DNA from: Myceligenerans pegani
GTDB lineage: Bacteria > Actinomycetota > Actinomycetes > Actinomycetales > Cellulomonadaceae
NCBI RefSeq assembly: GCF_014892515.1
Contig: NZ_JADBGR010000107.1
Location: 332,809 to 396,808, forward strand
DNA length: 64,000 nucleotides
Direction: 5' to 3'
This document shows, piece by piece, positions 51,106-62,329 of the stretch. Under the pieces are notes generated by a model. That model worked only from the letters and a program-made list of their open reading frames with translations, did not search any database and was not told the origin of the DNA. Within the stretch, counting starts at the first letter, position 1; every line of letters begins with the position of its first letter. Both the position numbers and the translations under genes were made by a program.

Positions 51106-51645
51106 TCACTCCTGGTCATCGCCACGTCGTTGGGACCGGAAGACCTGGCTGGTATCCATGAAGAGGTCGGAGAAGAACTGGCTGGTGACGTCCCCGTGCA
51201 GGATGCCTAGGAGCAGGTCGATGGTCGACAGGTCGAACCGTTCCCACCGCACACCGTCGCCATCTTCGACGTAGATCGGGTACACGCCAGAGGTGTTGTC
51301 GGCATCGGCCCGCCAGAACAGCGTTTCACCGTGGCCGGTGGTCGCCCAGGCGATCAGGCAGGAATCCTCGGGCAGATCTGCCGGGCGGTACTCGGGGTCG
51401 TCCTCCCATGCGAGCAAGAGGTCCTCGAACACACCGTCGGATTCCAGGAGGTCGTGGCTCTTGAGCTCGTCGCCCGGCGAATAGACGCTGAGGTCGTTGA
51501 ACCAGACTCCAGCTCCGCCCGCGTCGACCAGCTCGCAGTAGTCCGACGGCAGTCGCATGCGGAGGTGTTCTTCGACGGGTGCCCAGTCCACGGACTCAGC
51601 CAGCGGCGTGAGGGAAGCGGCGTCGATCAAGTTCTGTACCGACAT
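51106..51645 (-). CDS. SUKH (SMI1/KNR4) immunity-type protein
   Basis: The 179-aa protein has the SMI1/KNR4 pattern: VDWAPVEEHLRMRLPSDYCELVDAGGAG near the start, followed by LSVYSPGDEL, and an acidic body. SUKH proteins commonly neutralise nuclease toxins encoded directly upstream. The ATG is 2 nt past the stop of a decayed nuclease-toxin tail, so it is the probable immunity gene of that toxin, now left without an intact partner. Confidence 0.75.
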   Translation of the reverse strand: MSVQNLIDAASLTPLAESVDWAPVEEHLRMRLPSDYCELVDAGGAGVWFNDLSVYSPGDELKSHDLLESDGVFEDLLLAWEDDPEYRPADLPEDSCLIAWATTGHGETLFWRADADNTSGVYPIYVEDGDGVRWERFDLSTIDLLLGILHGDVTSQFFSDLFMDTSQVFRSQRRGDDQE

Positions 51646-51647
51646 GT

Positions 51648-51992
51648 TCAGATCCTTGTCCCGAAGCGGAATCCGTGCTCGTTCTTGGGGAGGTTACCCG
51701 CCTTGACCTCTGCCGAGTAGAGCGGCAGATCCGCCCTGTTGGACAGCTCGTAGTCGAGCCGGTATCCGTTCGATCCCTCGGCACGGATGCGAATGGACGT
51801 TCGGATCACCGCATCGCCGTCGTATTTCGGCGTCACCTTGTACGCGACGTCCTCTCCAGCCTTGACGACCTTCGATACTTCTCGCTCGATCATGCGCTGC
51901 CAGGGGTTGTTCGACCGTTCTCACTGCGCGACGAAGTTCGCGGCGTCGTCGTTGGGCCCGCCGAGCAGACCGCCGGTGGAGGCCGAGCGGGA
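51648..51992 (-). pseudogene. Decayed C-terminal tail of a nuclease toxin
   Basis: Leftward the frame reads STGGLLGGPNDDAANFVAQ, a TGA stop, and then ERSNNPWQRMIEREVSKVVK and a C-terminal stretch ending NLPKNEHGFRFGTRI. The combined pattern matches the C-terminus of DNA/RNA non-specific endonucleases (Endonuclea_NS_2) used as polymorphic toxins. The catalytic histidine part is absent, and the 5' side abuts the TetR gene stop. The internal stop, missing upstream half and adjoining SUKH gene show a degraded toxin/immunity module. Confidence 0.65.
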
Positions 51993-52544
51993 TCACCGTC
52001 GGCGCAGACCGTCCAGCACGATGCGCAACGGCCGGTGCGCGCGCCGGCTCCACTCGTCCTCGTCCAGACGCGAGAGATAGCCGATCAGCACGATGACGTC
52101 CCCGGCATCCACGTCCTCGCGGATCTGCCCTGCGGCCCTTCCCGCGTCGAGCAGCAGCGTGATGGCGTCCCCGATGGGGCCCAGGCTGCGGTTGGTGATC
52201 CCTCTCCAGACCGACGCTTCCACGGCAGCGAGCACGCCACGCTTCACGCGAGCATACTCGGCGACCTGGTCGAACCACTGGGCGAGCGCGTCCACGGGCT
52301 CAGCGGTCTCCAAGAGCCGCGGTGCGAGGCCTACCAGATCGTCGACCTCCTGCCGGTAGACCTCGACCAGCAGCGTCTCGCGCGTCGGGAAGTGCCGGTA
52401 GAGCGTCCCCTGCCCGACACCGGCCTCCTTGGCGATCGCGTTCAGCCGTAGCTCTGCGACGCCAGAGGCAGCAACCTCCCGACGCGCCACCTCGATGATC
52501 CGCGCACGGTTCTCAAGTGCGTCCTTGCGAGCGGCCTTGACCAT
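51993..52544 (-). CDS. TetR-family repressor
   Basis: The 183-aa protein starts MVKAARKDALENRARIIEVA and has a TetR helix-turn-helix (LNAIAKEAGVGQGTLYRHFPTRETLL) and a helical ligand domain (LETAEPVDALAQWFDQVAEYARV). The ATG at 52544 follows GAGGAG. It diverges from an SDR gene across 121 bp with two identical operators, so it surely controls that gene and itself. Confidence 0.88.
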   Translation of the reverse strand: MVKAARKDALENRARIIEVARREVAASGVAELRLNAIAKEAGVGQGTLYRHFPTRETLLVEVYRQEVDDLVGLAPRLLETAEPVDALAQWFDQVAEYARVKRGVLAAVEASVWRGITNRSLGPIGDAITLLLDAGRAAGQIREDVDAGDVIVLIGYLSRLDEDEWSRRAHRPLRIVLDGLRRR

Positions 52545-52578
52545 CGCTTCTGGCTCCTCGTCCCGACTGCTCGACAAA

Positions 52579-52622
52579 CGGACACGTGTCCGCTACTGTC
52601 GAAAGAAGCGGACACGTGTCCA
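52579..52622. promoter_or_regulatory. Twin TetR operators 30 bp apart
   Basis: CGGACACGTGTCCG at 52579-52592 and CGGACACGTGTCCA at 52609-52622 are palindromic, and their centres are exactly 30 bp apart (about three helix turns). The right site touches a TATAGC -10 for the SDR gene. Confidence 0.75.
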
Positions 52623-52665
52623 CTATAGCACCGGGTGGCGCTGAGAAGAAGGAAGAGGCAGCGAC

Positions 52666-53433
52666 ATGACAGCAAGCACAACGAGGACCGCGACAGGGGT
52701 TCAGGGCAAGGTCGTCGCTATCACCGGTGCGAGCAGCGGCATCGGTGAGGCCACCGCCGTCCTGCTCGCGCAGCGGGGAGCGAGCGTCGTCCTGGGGGCG
52801 CGGCGGACTGACCGGCTGGAGGAACTGGTGCATCGGATCCGTAAGGACGGCGGCCGCGCGACCGCGCTCGCCGTGGACGTGACGCGGCGACCGGACCTGG
52901 GGAGCCTGGTCCAGCGAGCCGTCGAGCAGTTCGGCCGGCTCGATGTACTCGTCGGGAACGCAGGGATCAGCCGGCTCAGCCCGGTCGCGGACCTTGACAT
53001 CGACGGCTGGCAGGCAATGATCGACGTCAACCTCAACGGTGTGCTGAACGGGATCGCCGCCGCGCTGCCCGTGTTCCGCGCCCAGGGTGAGGGGCACCTG
53101 GTCACGACAGTCTCGACATCGGGCTTGAAGATCGTGCCGACCCAGGCGCTCTACGCCGCTACGAAGAATGCGGTCCGAACCTTGCTGGAGGGCCTGCGCC
53201 AGGAATCCACGGACGGCGTACTGCGCACCACCTCGGTCTCCCCCGGGTACGTGCGCACCGAGATCGTCGACTCGATGGACATGTCCCCACAGGTACGCGA
53301 CGAAGTCAAACGCAACATGGCCGACCTCGGCATCGACCCGGCCGCCGTGGCACGGACCGTTGCGTTCGCCATCGAGCAGCCGCACGACGTCGAGATCGGC
53401 GAGATAGTCGTGCGGCCTAGCCGGCAGAACTGA
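52666..53433 (+). CDS. Short-chain dehydrogenase/reductase
   Basis: The 255-aa SDR has ITGASSGIGEATAVLLAQ, GNAGISRL, STSG as catalytic serine region and YAATK as the Tyr/Lys pair. It closes with IGEIVVRPSRQ, a common end of NADP-dependent SDRs. The twin palindromes in the divergent gap indicate control by the adjacent TetR. The substrate is unknown. Confidence 0.85.
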   Translation: MTASTTRTATGVQGKVVAITGASSGIGEATAVLLAQRGASVVLGARRTDRLEELVHRIRKDGGRATALAVDVTRRPDLGSLVQRAVEQFGRLDVLVGNAGISRLSPVADLDIDGWQAMIDVNLNGVLNGIAAALPVFRAQGEGHLVTTVSTSGLKIVPTQALYAATKNAVRTLLEGLRQESTDGVLRTTSVSPGYVRTEIVDSMDMSPQVRDEVKRNMADLGIDPAAVARTVAFAIEQPHDVEIGEIVVRPSRQN

Positions 53434-53449
53434 AGCACCGCTGTCGCCG

Positions 53450-54241
53450 GGCCCTCGCCGTCGAGCCCCGGGCCTGCGAAGGGAGGATCTGGCGGAGCTG
53501 GCCGGGATCTCGGTGGACCACTTGGTCCGGCTCGAACAGGGCCGCGCTGAGCATCCGTCCGCCTCGACGGTCGCGGCCCTGGCACGCGCCCTCCAGCTCG
53601 ACCAGGCCGAACGAGACCTGCTCTTCCGCGCGGCAGGGCTGCTCCCTCCTGCGGCCAGCCTGATCAACGACCATGTGCCGCCCAGCGTGCACCGCCTCGT
53701 GTCCAGGCTCCATGAGCTTCCCCTGGCCGTGTTCACCGCCCACTGGCAACTGGTCATGTGGAACCGGATCTGGATCGCCCTCCACGGCGCCCCCACGGGA
53801 ACCTCGGACACCCAACGGAACCTGGCCCGCGCCGTGTTCCTCGATGGCTTCGATGATGCGCCGTTCCGCGCCGTCCGCCCGGTCGCTGGTCGAACGCAGC
53901 TCGACACTGCGCAGGTCGCCGATCTACGCCTGGCAGCGACCACCTATCCGTACGACCCGGAGCTCGCCCGGCTGGTGAGCGACCTGCGCGCGGGAAGCGA
54001 ACACTTCGAGCGGCTCTGGTCGACCGGCGCAGCCGCTCAGCACACGAGCGACACGAAGGCGATCGATCGCCCCACGGTTGGTGAGCTCGTCGTCGACTGC
54101 GCCGTCAGGGTCATTCCGGGAGCCGATCTGCGCGTGGTCACCTACTCCGCGGCGAGCAGTTCCCCCGACGCCGGCAAGCTCGAGCTTCTGCGGGCGACGG
54201 ACACGGTCCCGACGACCAACGCCGCGGCCACGAACGCCTGA
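53450..54241 (+). pseudogene. N-terminally truncated MmyB-type regulator
   Basis: The frame opens inside the end of the SDR gene and reads APGLRREDLAELAGISVDHLVRLEQG, then an MmyB-like C-terminal domain (HWQLVMWNRIWIALHG to RVIPGADLRVVTYSA). The first helices that normally precede PGLRRE are missing and no start codon precedes the homology (first GTG at 53513). It looks like a recombination-truncated relative of the intact regulator at 6,716. A shortened product from 53513 would lack the first half of the helix-turn-helix. Confidence 0.65.
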
Positions 54242-54310
54242 GTGGTACCCGCAGTCCTCGGGACGACGAGAGTTCTGGTCGGCGCTCCCAGCACGGCCAA
54301 GACTGGACCC

Positions 54311-54817
54311 ATGAACGACACAGTCGCTCCACTCATCACCCGTTCCGACACGACGGTCCCGGTGACCGTATTCGCCCGTACGACGGCCACGCCCCGCAAG
54401 GCGTTCGACGTCATCGCCCCCATCGATCTCACCACGGTCTTCCACCCGGTGTTCCCCTTCCCGGGTGTCACCGAGGTCTGGAACCAGACACAGTCGTGGG
54501 ACCACGCCGGCCCGTCGCGGAACCCCACCTTCGGTGACGGCTCCCAGGCCACGGAGCGCCTCACCGAGTACGTTGCCGGACATGGCTTCGCCTACGAGCT
54601 GACCGAGTTCACCAATGTCCTCGGCAGTCTCGCCGCGGGAGTCCGCGGCGAGTGGTCGTTCTTTCCCGACGGCGACGGCACCTCGATCCGCTGGACCTAT
54701 GAGTTCAAGCCGCTACGCGGACGTCGGCTCATTCTCGCCGGCCCGTTCCGACCCCTGTGGCGCCGCTACATGCAACGAGCGCTCGACCGGATGGTCGACG
54801 TCGTCGAAGCCGCCTGA
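54311..54817 (+). CDS. SRPBCC-family (polyketide cyclase-like) protein
   Basis: The 168-aa protein fits the SRPBCC/START fold: VPVTVFARTTATPRKAFDVIAPID, FPGVTEVWNQT, a GDGSQATERLTEY turn and a C-terminal helix WRRYMQRALDRMVDVV. Such proteins bind hydrophobic ligands. The ATG at 54311 has a weak ribosome binding site. The gene follows the truncated regulator in the same direction and may once have been controlled by it. Confidence 0.7.
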   Translation: MNDTVAPLITRSDTTVPVTVFARTTATPRKAFDVIAPIDLTTVFHPVFPFPGVTEVWNQTQSWDHAGPSRNPTFGDGSQATERLTEYVAGHGFAYELTEFTNVLGSLAAGVRGEWSFFPDGDGTSIRWTYEFKPLRGRRLILAGPFRPLWRRYMQRALDRMVDVVEAA

Positions 54818-54837
54818 CCGCTGCGCGAACGTGACCT

Positions 54838-54905
54838 GGTGCTGGTGGACCCGTCGGGCAGCGACGTCGGCGCGGCCACGATCCGCGCAATCGAGCCCGG
54901 CTGAG
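54838..54905 (+). repeat. 68-bp copy of the 3' end of the VWD gene
   Basis: This stretch matches 24425-24492, the last codons and stop of the 987-aa VWD protein gene, at 64 of 68 positions. Here it encodes SGSDVGAATIRAIEPG and a stop with no gene upstream. It probably marks a recombination or deletion scar between paralogous sequences. Confidence 0.8.
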
Positions 54906-54962
54906 CCGGACGAGGCGGCCCGCAGCCGTAGTGCGGACGAACGCCCCGGAACCGGCCCTACG

Positions 54963-55355
54963 TCACACGTTGAAGCCCAGCATCCGCAGCTGTTCCTTGC
55001 CCTCGTCCGTGATCTTCTCCGGGCCCCACGGCGGCATCCACACCCAGTTGATGCGGTGGCCGGTCACGATGCCCTCCAGGGCCTGCGCGGACTGGTCCTC
55101 GATGACGTCGGTGAGCGGGCAGGCCGCGGACGTGAGCGTCATGTCGATGGTCGCGAAGCTGTTCTGGTCGATCTGCACGCCGTAGACGAGGCCCAGGTCG
55201 ACGACGTTGATCCCCAGCTCGGGGTCGATCACGTCGCGCAGCGCCTCCTCGACGTCGGCGACGTTCGCGGGCGAACCCGCCACGGCAGCGGGCGCCGGCG
55301 CCTCAGGGGCCTGCTGTTCGACGTCGGTCGTGGTTCCCTCGGTCATGTCTGTCAC
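54963..55355 (-). CDS. sufT: SUF-associated DUF59/MIP18-type assembly factor
   Basis: The 130-aa protein has an Ala/Pro-rich N-terminus and a DUF59 domain: VEEALRDVIDPELGINVVDLGLVYG, LTSAACPLTDVIEDQ and VWMPPWGPEKITDEGK. Proteins of this kind help transfer or mature Fe-S clusters and close actinobacterial suf operons. The ATG follows GAGGTGACAGAC. It is 16 nt after sufU. Confidence 0.9.
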   Translation of the reverse strand: MTDMTEGTTTDVEQQAPEAPAPAAVAGSPANVADVEEALRDVIDPELGINVVDLGLVYGVQIDQNSFATIDMTLTSAACPLTDVIEDQSAQALEGIVTGHRINWVWMPPWGPEKITDEGKEQLRMLGFNV

Positions 55356-55371
55356 CTCAGTGGTTGGTGGC

Positions 55372-55869
55372 TCAGTGGTTGGTGGCCGTGGCCGACGCGC
55401 CGCTGCGCACCAGCGAGTCCTTGAGCGCCGCCCAGCCGAGCAGCGCGCACTTGATCCGGGCGGGGTACTTCGACACCCCGGTGAAGGCGGTGGCGTCGCC
55501 GAGGTCGTCCTCGGCGGCGTCGTCGTCGAGCCCCTTGCCGCGCGAGCTCATGAGGTCGTGGAAGAGCGCGTCCAGGCGCGCGACCTCGTCCAAGGGCTGG
55601 TTGCTGACCAGGTCGGTCATCACGGACACGGAGGCCTGCGAGATCGAGCAGCCCTGTCCCTCCCAGGACACGCCGGCCACCCGCGCGGGCGCGCCGTCGG
55701 CCGCGGGCACGACGTCGACCCGCAGGGTCACCTCGTCGCCGCACGTCGGGTTCACCTGGTGCGACTCCCCGTGCAGGTGACCGCCGTCGACCGCGACGAG
55801 CCCCCGCCCCACGGGATGCTTCGCGTGATCGAGGATCACCTGCTGGTACATCTGCTCGAGCGAGCTCAC
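55372..55869 (-). CDS. sufU: SufU sulfur-relay protein
   Basis: The 165-aa protein has the SufU zinc-site cysteines: NPTCGDEV, GQGCSISQAS and RIKCALLGW. It accepts sulfur from SufS. The GTG at 55869 follows GGAAGGGGCAGG; a TTG at 55899 is less likely. It sits between sufS and sufT as in other actinobacteria. Confidence 0.92.
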   Translation of the reverse strand: MSSLEQMYQQVILDHAKHPVGRGLVAVDGGHLHGESHQVNPTCGDEVTLRVDVVPAADGAPARVAGVSWEGQGCSISQASVSVMTDLVSNQPLDEVARLDALFHDLMSSRGKGLDDDAAEDDLGDATAFTGVSKYPARIKCALLGWAALKDSLVRSGASATATNH

Positions 55870-55911
55870 GCCTGCCCCTTCCGAAGTTCTCTCGTCCAAC
55901 CTAGGCCGGTG

Positions 55912-58087
<2,176 letters not shown>

Positions 58088-58186
58088 GCGTTCTCTCCAG
58101 GTTCTTGCGGAAGCTTCGTGTGATGGACGACGGCGGTCGTGGTGGCGCCGTTCTCGGCGTGCGGCCGGGCCGTGCCGCCGGGTGGT

Positions 58187-58534
58187 TCAGGAACTGCCGG
58201 CGGGTGGTCCGTCGATGTCGACGAGCACCTTGTCCCCCTCGACGTTCACGGGGTAGACGGGCACGGGGCGGATCGCGGGGAGCTGGACGGGCTGGCCGGT
58301 GCGCACGTCGAACTGCGAACCGTGCAGCCAGCACTCGACCAGGCAGCCCTCGACCTCGCCGTCGGACAGGGACACCTGCCCGTGGGAGCAGATGTCGCTG
58401 ATGGCGTGGTAGTCGCCGTCGGCGTCGCGGACGACGGCGACCGGGACGGGCGCCCCGTCGACGCCGTCCAGCTCGACGAGCATGGCCTCCTCGGGGGCCA
58501 GGTCGTCGGTGAGGCACGCGGTCTGGAAGGTCAC
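58187..58534 (-). CDS. Rieske-type ferredoxin in the suf operon
   Basis: The 115-aa protein has a Rieske [2Fe-2S] site, CSHGQVSLSDGEVEG then CWLHGSQF (CxH and CxxH). Non-heme ferredoxins of this size lie between sufD and sufC in many actinobacteria and may supply electrons. The GTG start is preceded by GGAG and lies 7 nt after sufD. Confidence 0.9.
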   Translation of the reverse strand: MTFQTACLTDDLAPEEAMLVELDGVDGAPVPVAVVRDADGDYHAISDICSHGQVSLSDGEVEGCLVECWLHGSQFDVRTGQPVQLPAIRPVPVYPVNVEGDKVLVDIDGPPAGSS

Positions 58535-58541
58535 CGGCCGG

Positions 58542-59807
58542 TCACTCCGCTTCGTCGGCGCCGCCGGCCGGCGTGGCCACGCCGGTGATGACGCTCATGG
58601 ACTTCTCCAGCTCGGCCTCGATGGACGCGATGAGGCGCTCCTCGACGGACTCGACGCCGATCTCCTGGATGAGCTCGGCGAAGAAGCCGCGCACCACCAG
58701 GCGGCGGGCGTCCGTCTCCGGGATGCCGCGGGCCATGAGGTAGAAGAGCTGCTCGTCGTCGAACCGGCCGGTCGCGGACGCGTGGCCCGCGCCGTCGATC
58801 TCGCCGGTCTCGATCTCGAGGTTCGGCACGGAGTCCGCCCGCGCGCCGTCGGTGAGGACGAGGTTGCGGTTGAGCTCGTACGTGTCGGTGCCCTCGGCGT
58901 CGGCCTGGATGAGGACGTCGCCGACCCAGACGGTGTGCGCGCCGGAGCCCTGCAGGGCGCCCTTGTAGGTGACGCGCGACTTGCAGCGCGGGACCGCGTG
59001 GTCCACGAAGAGGCGGTGCTCCTGGTGCTGGTCGGCGTCGGCGAAGTACAGCCCGACCATCTCGACCTCGCCGCCCTCGGCGGTGAACTCGGCGTCCGGG
59101 GTGATGCGCACGACGTCGCCGCCGAACGTGACCACGACGTGCTTGAGCTTGGCGTCGCGGCCGAGCCGGGCCCGGTGGCTGGAGGTGTGCACGGCGCCGT
59201 CGGCCCAGTCCTGCACGGAGACGACGGTGAGCTGCGCGCCGTCGGCCACGTCGATCTCGACGGTCTGGTTGAGCGTGGCGACGCCGGCGTGGTCGATGAC
59301 GACGACGGCCTCGGCGTGGCGCTCGGCCCTGACCAGCACGTGGGCGGCGGACGGCGTGGCGGCGCCGGCCTGCTCGCCGTCGAACCGCACGGAGGTGACG
59401 TCGGAAGCGACGGCCTCGGCGGGCACGGTCACGACCGTGGCCTGCTGGAACGCGTTCCAGGCGGTGACGCCGGTGCGGTCGCCGGGCTTGCCCGCCCGGC
59501 CGAGGCGGGCGTCGTCGCGCCCGACGGTCTCGACCTTCACCTCGGGGGCGGCGTCGACGGTCACCCGCACGCCGGAACCGTCCGCGCCCGCGGTCCCCAG
59601 ACCGCCGTCGAACAGCGGCTGGATCCGCGCGACCGGGGAGAAGCGCCACTCCTCCTCGCGCCCGGTGGGCACGGGGATGTCATCCAGGGAGAACGAGGTG
59701 AGGCGCTCGGCGCGCGAGCCCTGGGGCTTGGCGCCGACGCCGTGGGTATGGGCGCCGTCGGCCACGGCGCGCGAGTGGTCCGTGGTCAGATCAGTGGTAG
59801 TGGTCAT
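58542..59807 (-). CDS. sufD: Fe-S assembly protein SufD
   Basis: The 421-aa scaffold protein has the SUF domain signature: long beta-helix with SRVTYKGALQGSG, NRNLVLTDGARADSVPNLEIETGEI and GHASATGRFDDEQLFYLMARGIPE. It pairs with SufB and SufC. It starts just after the sufB stop. Confidence 0.94.
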   Translation of the reverse strand: MTTTTDLTTDHSRAVADGAHTHGVGAKPQGSRAERLTSFSLDDIPVPTGREEEWRFSPVARIQPLFDGGLGTAGADGSGVRVTVDAAPEVKVETVGRDDARLGRAGKPGDRTGVTAWNAFQQATVVTVPAEAVASDVTSVRFDGEQAGAATPSAAHVLVRAERHAEAVVVIDHAGVATLNQTVEIDVADGAQLTVVSVQDWADGAVHTSSHRARLGRDAKLKHVVVTFGGDVVRITPDAEFTAEGGEVEMVGLYFADADQHQEHRLFVDHAVPRCKSRVTYKGALQGSGAHTVWVGDVLIQADAEGTDTYELNRNLVLTDGARADSVPNLEIETGEIDGAGHASATGRFDDEQLFYLMARGIPETDARRLVVRGFFAELIQEIGVESVEERLIASIEAELEKSMSVITGVATPAGGADEAE

Positions 59808-59808
59808 G

Positions 59809-61239
59809 TCAGCCGACGGAACCTTCCATCTGGAGCTCGATGAGGCGGTTGAGCTCGAGCGCGTACTCCATGGGCAGCTCGCGCGCGATGGGCTCGACGA
59901 ACCCGCGCACGATCATCGCCATGGCCTCGGTCTCGTCCAGGCCTCGGGACATCAGGTAGAACAGCTGGTCCTCGCTCACGCGGGACACGGTGGCCTCGTG
60001 GCCCATGGACACGTCGTCCTCGCGCACGTCCACGTACGGGTACGTGTCGCTGCGGGAGATCTGGTCCACGAGCAGGGCGTCGCAGAGCACGTTGGACGCG
60101 CTGGCGCTCGCGCCCTCCAGCACCTGCACGAGGCCGCGGTAGGACGTACGGCCGCCGCCGCGCGCCACCGACTTGGACACGATGGAGCTCGAGGTGTGCG
60201 GCGCGGCGTGCACCATCTTCGCGCCGGCGTCCTGGTGCTGCCCCTCACCGGCGAAGGCGATGGACAGCGTCTCGCCGCGGGCGTGCTCGCCCAGCAGGTA
60301 GATCGCCGGGTACTTCATGGTGACCTTGGAGCCGATGTTGCCGTCGACCCACTCCATGGTGGCGCCCTCGGCGGCCGTGGCGCGCTTGGTGACCAGGTTG
60401 TACACGTTGTTCGACCAGTTCTGGATCGTCGTGTAGCGCACGCGCGCGTTCTTCTTCACGACGATCTCGACGACGGCCGAGTGCAGCGAGTCGGACTGGT
60501 AGATCGGCGCGGTGCAGCCCTCGACGTAGTGCACGTAGGAGCCCTCGTCCGCGATGATCAGCGTCCGCTCGAACTGGCCCATGTTCTCCGTGTTGATGCG
60601 GAAGTAGGCCTGCAGCGGGATCTCGACGTGCACGCCCGGCGGCACGTAGACGAACGAGCCGCCCGACCACACGGCCGAGTTCAGCGCGGAGAACTTGTTG
60701 TCACCGGCGGGGATGACGGTGCCGAAGTACTCCTGGAACAGCTCCGGGTACTCCCGCAGGCCCGTGTCGGTGTCGACGAAGATGACGCCCTGCTTCTCCA
60801 GGTCCTCGCGGATCTGGTGGTACACGACCTCGGACTCGTACTGCGCGGCGACGCCCGCCACCAGGCGCTGCTTCTCCGCCTCCGGGATGCCGAGCTTGTC
60901 GTACGTCTGCTTGATGTCGTCGGGCAGGTCCTCCCACGAGGTGGCCTGCTTCTCCGTGGACCGCACGAAGTACTTGATCGAGTCGAAGTCGATGCCCGAC
61001 AGGTCTGAGCCCCAGGACGGCATCGGCTTCTTGTCGAACAGGCGCAGGGCCTTCAGGCGCTGCTTGGTCATCCACTCCGGCTCGTTCTTCAGCGCCGAGA
61101 TGTTGCGGACGACGTCCTCGTTCAGGCCGCGCTGAGCGGCCTGGCCGGCCTCGTCGCTGTCGCGCCAGCCGTACTCGTAGCCACCGATCGAGGCAATGAT
61201 CTCCTCGTCGGTGCGCTGCTCCTGCGTCGGTGCACTCAT
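59809..61239 (-). CDS. sufB: Fe-S scaffold protein SufB
   Basis: The 476-aa scaffold protein shows [51 protein letters not shown] and [21 protein letters not shown]. It starts in the sufR stop as ATGA and is first of the structural suf genes. It assembles the nascent cluster with SufC and SufD. Confidence 0.96.
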   Translation of the reverse strand: MSAPTQEQRTDEEIIASIGGYEYGWRDSDEAGQAAQRGLNEDVVRNISALKNEPEWMTKQRLKALRLFDKKPMPSWGSDLSGIDFDSIKYFVRSTEKQATSWEDLPDDIKQTYDKLGIPEAEKQRLVAGVAAQYESEVVYHQIREDLEKQGVIFVDTDTGLREYPELFQEYFGTVIPAGDNKFSALNSAVWSGGSFVYVPPGVHVEIPLQAYFRINTENMGQFERTLIIADEGSYVHYVEGCTAPIYQSDSLHSAVVEIVVKKNARVRYTTIQNWSNNVYNLVTKRATAAEGATMEWVDGNIGSKVTMKYPAIYLLGEHARGETLSIAFAGEGQHQDAGAKMVHAAPHTSSSIVSKSVARGGGRTSYRGLVQVLEGASASASNVLCDALLVDQISRSDTYPYVDVREDDVSMGHEATVSRVSEDQLFYLMSRGLDETEAMAMIVRGFVEPIARELPMEYALELNRLIELQMEGSVG

Positions 61240-62123
61240 CGTGATCCTTCGGTGGTGGGGATTGCGGGCAGGGGGATGTTCGTGGTGCAGGCGTGGGCTC
61301 CGCCCGCGATGGTCGCCAGGCGTTGCACGTGCGTCCCGAGCAGCTCGGTGAACGCCCGCGCCTCCGCCTCGCAGAGTTCGGTGTGCTCCTCCGCCAGGTG
61401 CTGCACGGGGCAGTGCCCCTGGCAGAGCTGGACGGCGGGGACGACGCCGACGGGCGCCGCCGCTCCGCCGGGTGTGGGCGCGGCGGGGCCGGCCGTGCCG
61501 GCGGTGTCCCCGGACAGTGTCCCCGCCGCGGGCACGGGCCGCACGGAGGCGGCGTATCCGTCCTCGCTCAGCAGCGCGGCGAGCCGGGCGGCGCGGGCGG
61601 CGACGGCGGACGCCTCGATGGCGGGCGCGGCTGGGCCGGGCGCGGCGGTGTCGGTCGGCGTCGTGCCGGAGGCCGTCGTGCCGGGCATGGCGTCATCAGG
61701 CGCAACGGGGTCGGACGCGTCCAGCCGGGGTGCGTACCGGCGCACGACGGCGTCGTACCGCTCGCGGGCGAACGCCCGCACCGCCTCGTCGCCGCCGCGG
61801 GCGCGCAGGTGACGCAGCAGGTCGGCCGCGATCTCCTGGTAGCCGCCGGCCAGCTCGGACTGCCCGCCGTGCGTGACGACGTAGTGTCGTGCCGGGCGGC
61901 CGCGGCGCGCCGGTCCGGGCTGCCCCTCGTGGATCTCGATCCGGCCCTCCTCCTCCAGGAGGGTCAGGTGGCGGCGCACCGCCGGGGCCGTGAGTCCGAG
62001 CGTGGAGGCCAGGTGGGCCGCCGTGACCGGGCCGTCGGAGGCGACGAGCTGCAGCACGCGGCGGCGCGTGGTGCCGTCCGTCTCGTGCGGGTGCGCGGTG
62101 GGCGCGGATACCTGCGTGCTCAT
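61236..62123 (-). CDS. sufR: Fe-S responsive repressor SufR
   Basis: The 295-aa regulator has a winged helix ([30 protein letters not shown]), an Ala/Pro/Thr-rich variable section and conserved cysteines in [20 protein letters not shown] near the C-terminus, which bind the sensing cluster in SufR relatives. With the cluster it represses the suf operon. A perfect palindrome lies upstream at 62,194-62,219. It overlaps sufB by 4 nt. Confidence 0.92.
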   Translation of the reverse strand: MSTQVSAPTAHPHETDGTTRRRVLQLVASDGPVTAAHLASTLGLTAPAVRRHLTLLEEEGRIEIHEGQPGPARRGRPARHYVVTHGGQSELAGGYQEIAADLLRHLRARGGDEAVRAFARERYDAVVRRYAPRLDASDPVAPDDAMPGTTASGTTPTDTAAPGPAAPAIEASAVAARAARLAALLSEDGYAASVRPVPAAGTLSGDTAGTAGPAAPTPGGAAAPVGVVPAVQLCQGHCPVQHLAEEHTELCEAEARAFTELLGTHVQRLATIAGGAHACTTNIPLPAIPTTEGSR

Positions 62124-62193
62124 CTCACCTCCCAGATGGTTCGACGTGGTGGTTCGGTGTAGCGGTCAGACCGGCCGTCATGCCGGGCAACGC

Positions 62194-62219
62194 TTTAGGG
62201 AACATCCTTGTTCCCTAAA
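62194..62219. promoter_or_regulatory. Perfect palindrome, SufR operator candidate
   Basis: TTTAGGGAACA (62194-62204) and TGTTCCCTAAA (62209-62219) are perfect 11-bp inverted repeats with a 4-nt spacer, 71 bp before the sufR start. It is one of the few AT-rich stretches of the gap and lies between sufR and the ABC transporter. Confidence 0.65.
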
Positions 62220-62316
62220 TCCGACTTGGCAAGGAAGGCGACCCTCAGAACGCTCCGGATCGAGGCGAAGATCACACGCGTCTCGCACCGGCACTCGTGC
62301 GAGCCGGCGCACGCCC

Positions 62317-62322
62317 TAGGAT
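62317..62322 (+). promoter_or_regulatory. -10 box for leaderless ABC ATPase gene
   Basis: TAGGAT is 7 nt before the GTG at 62330, which lacks a ribosome binding site. Confidence 0.5.
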
Positions 62323-62329
62323 TGCCCGG

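Noticed and set aside
37000-55000. A prophage or integrative element
   Set aside because: No integrase, portal, terminase or structural genes are seen. The region holds single orphan genes, one IS and remnants only.
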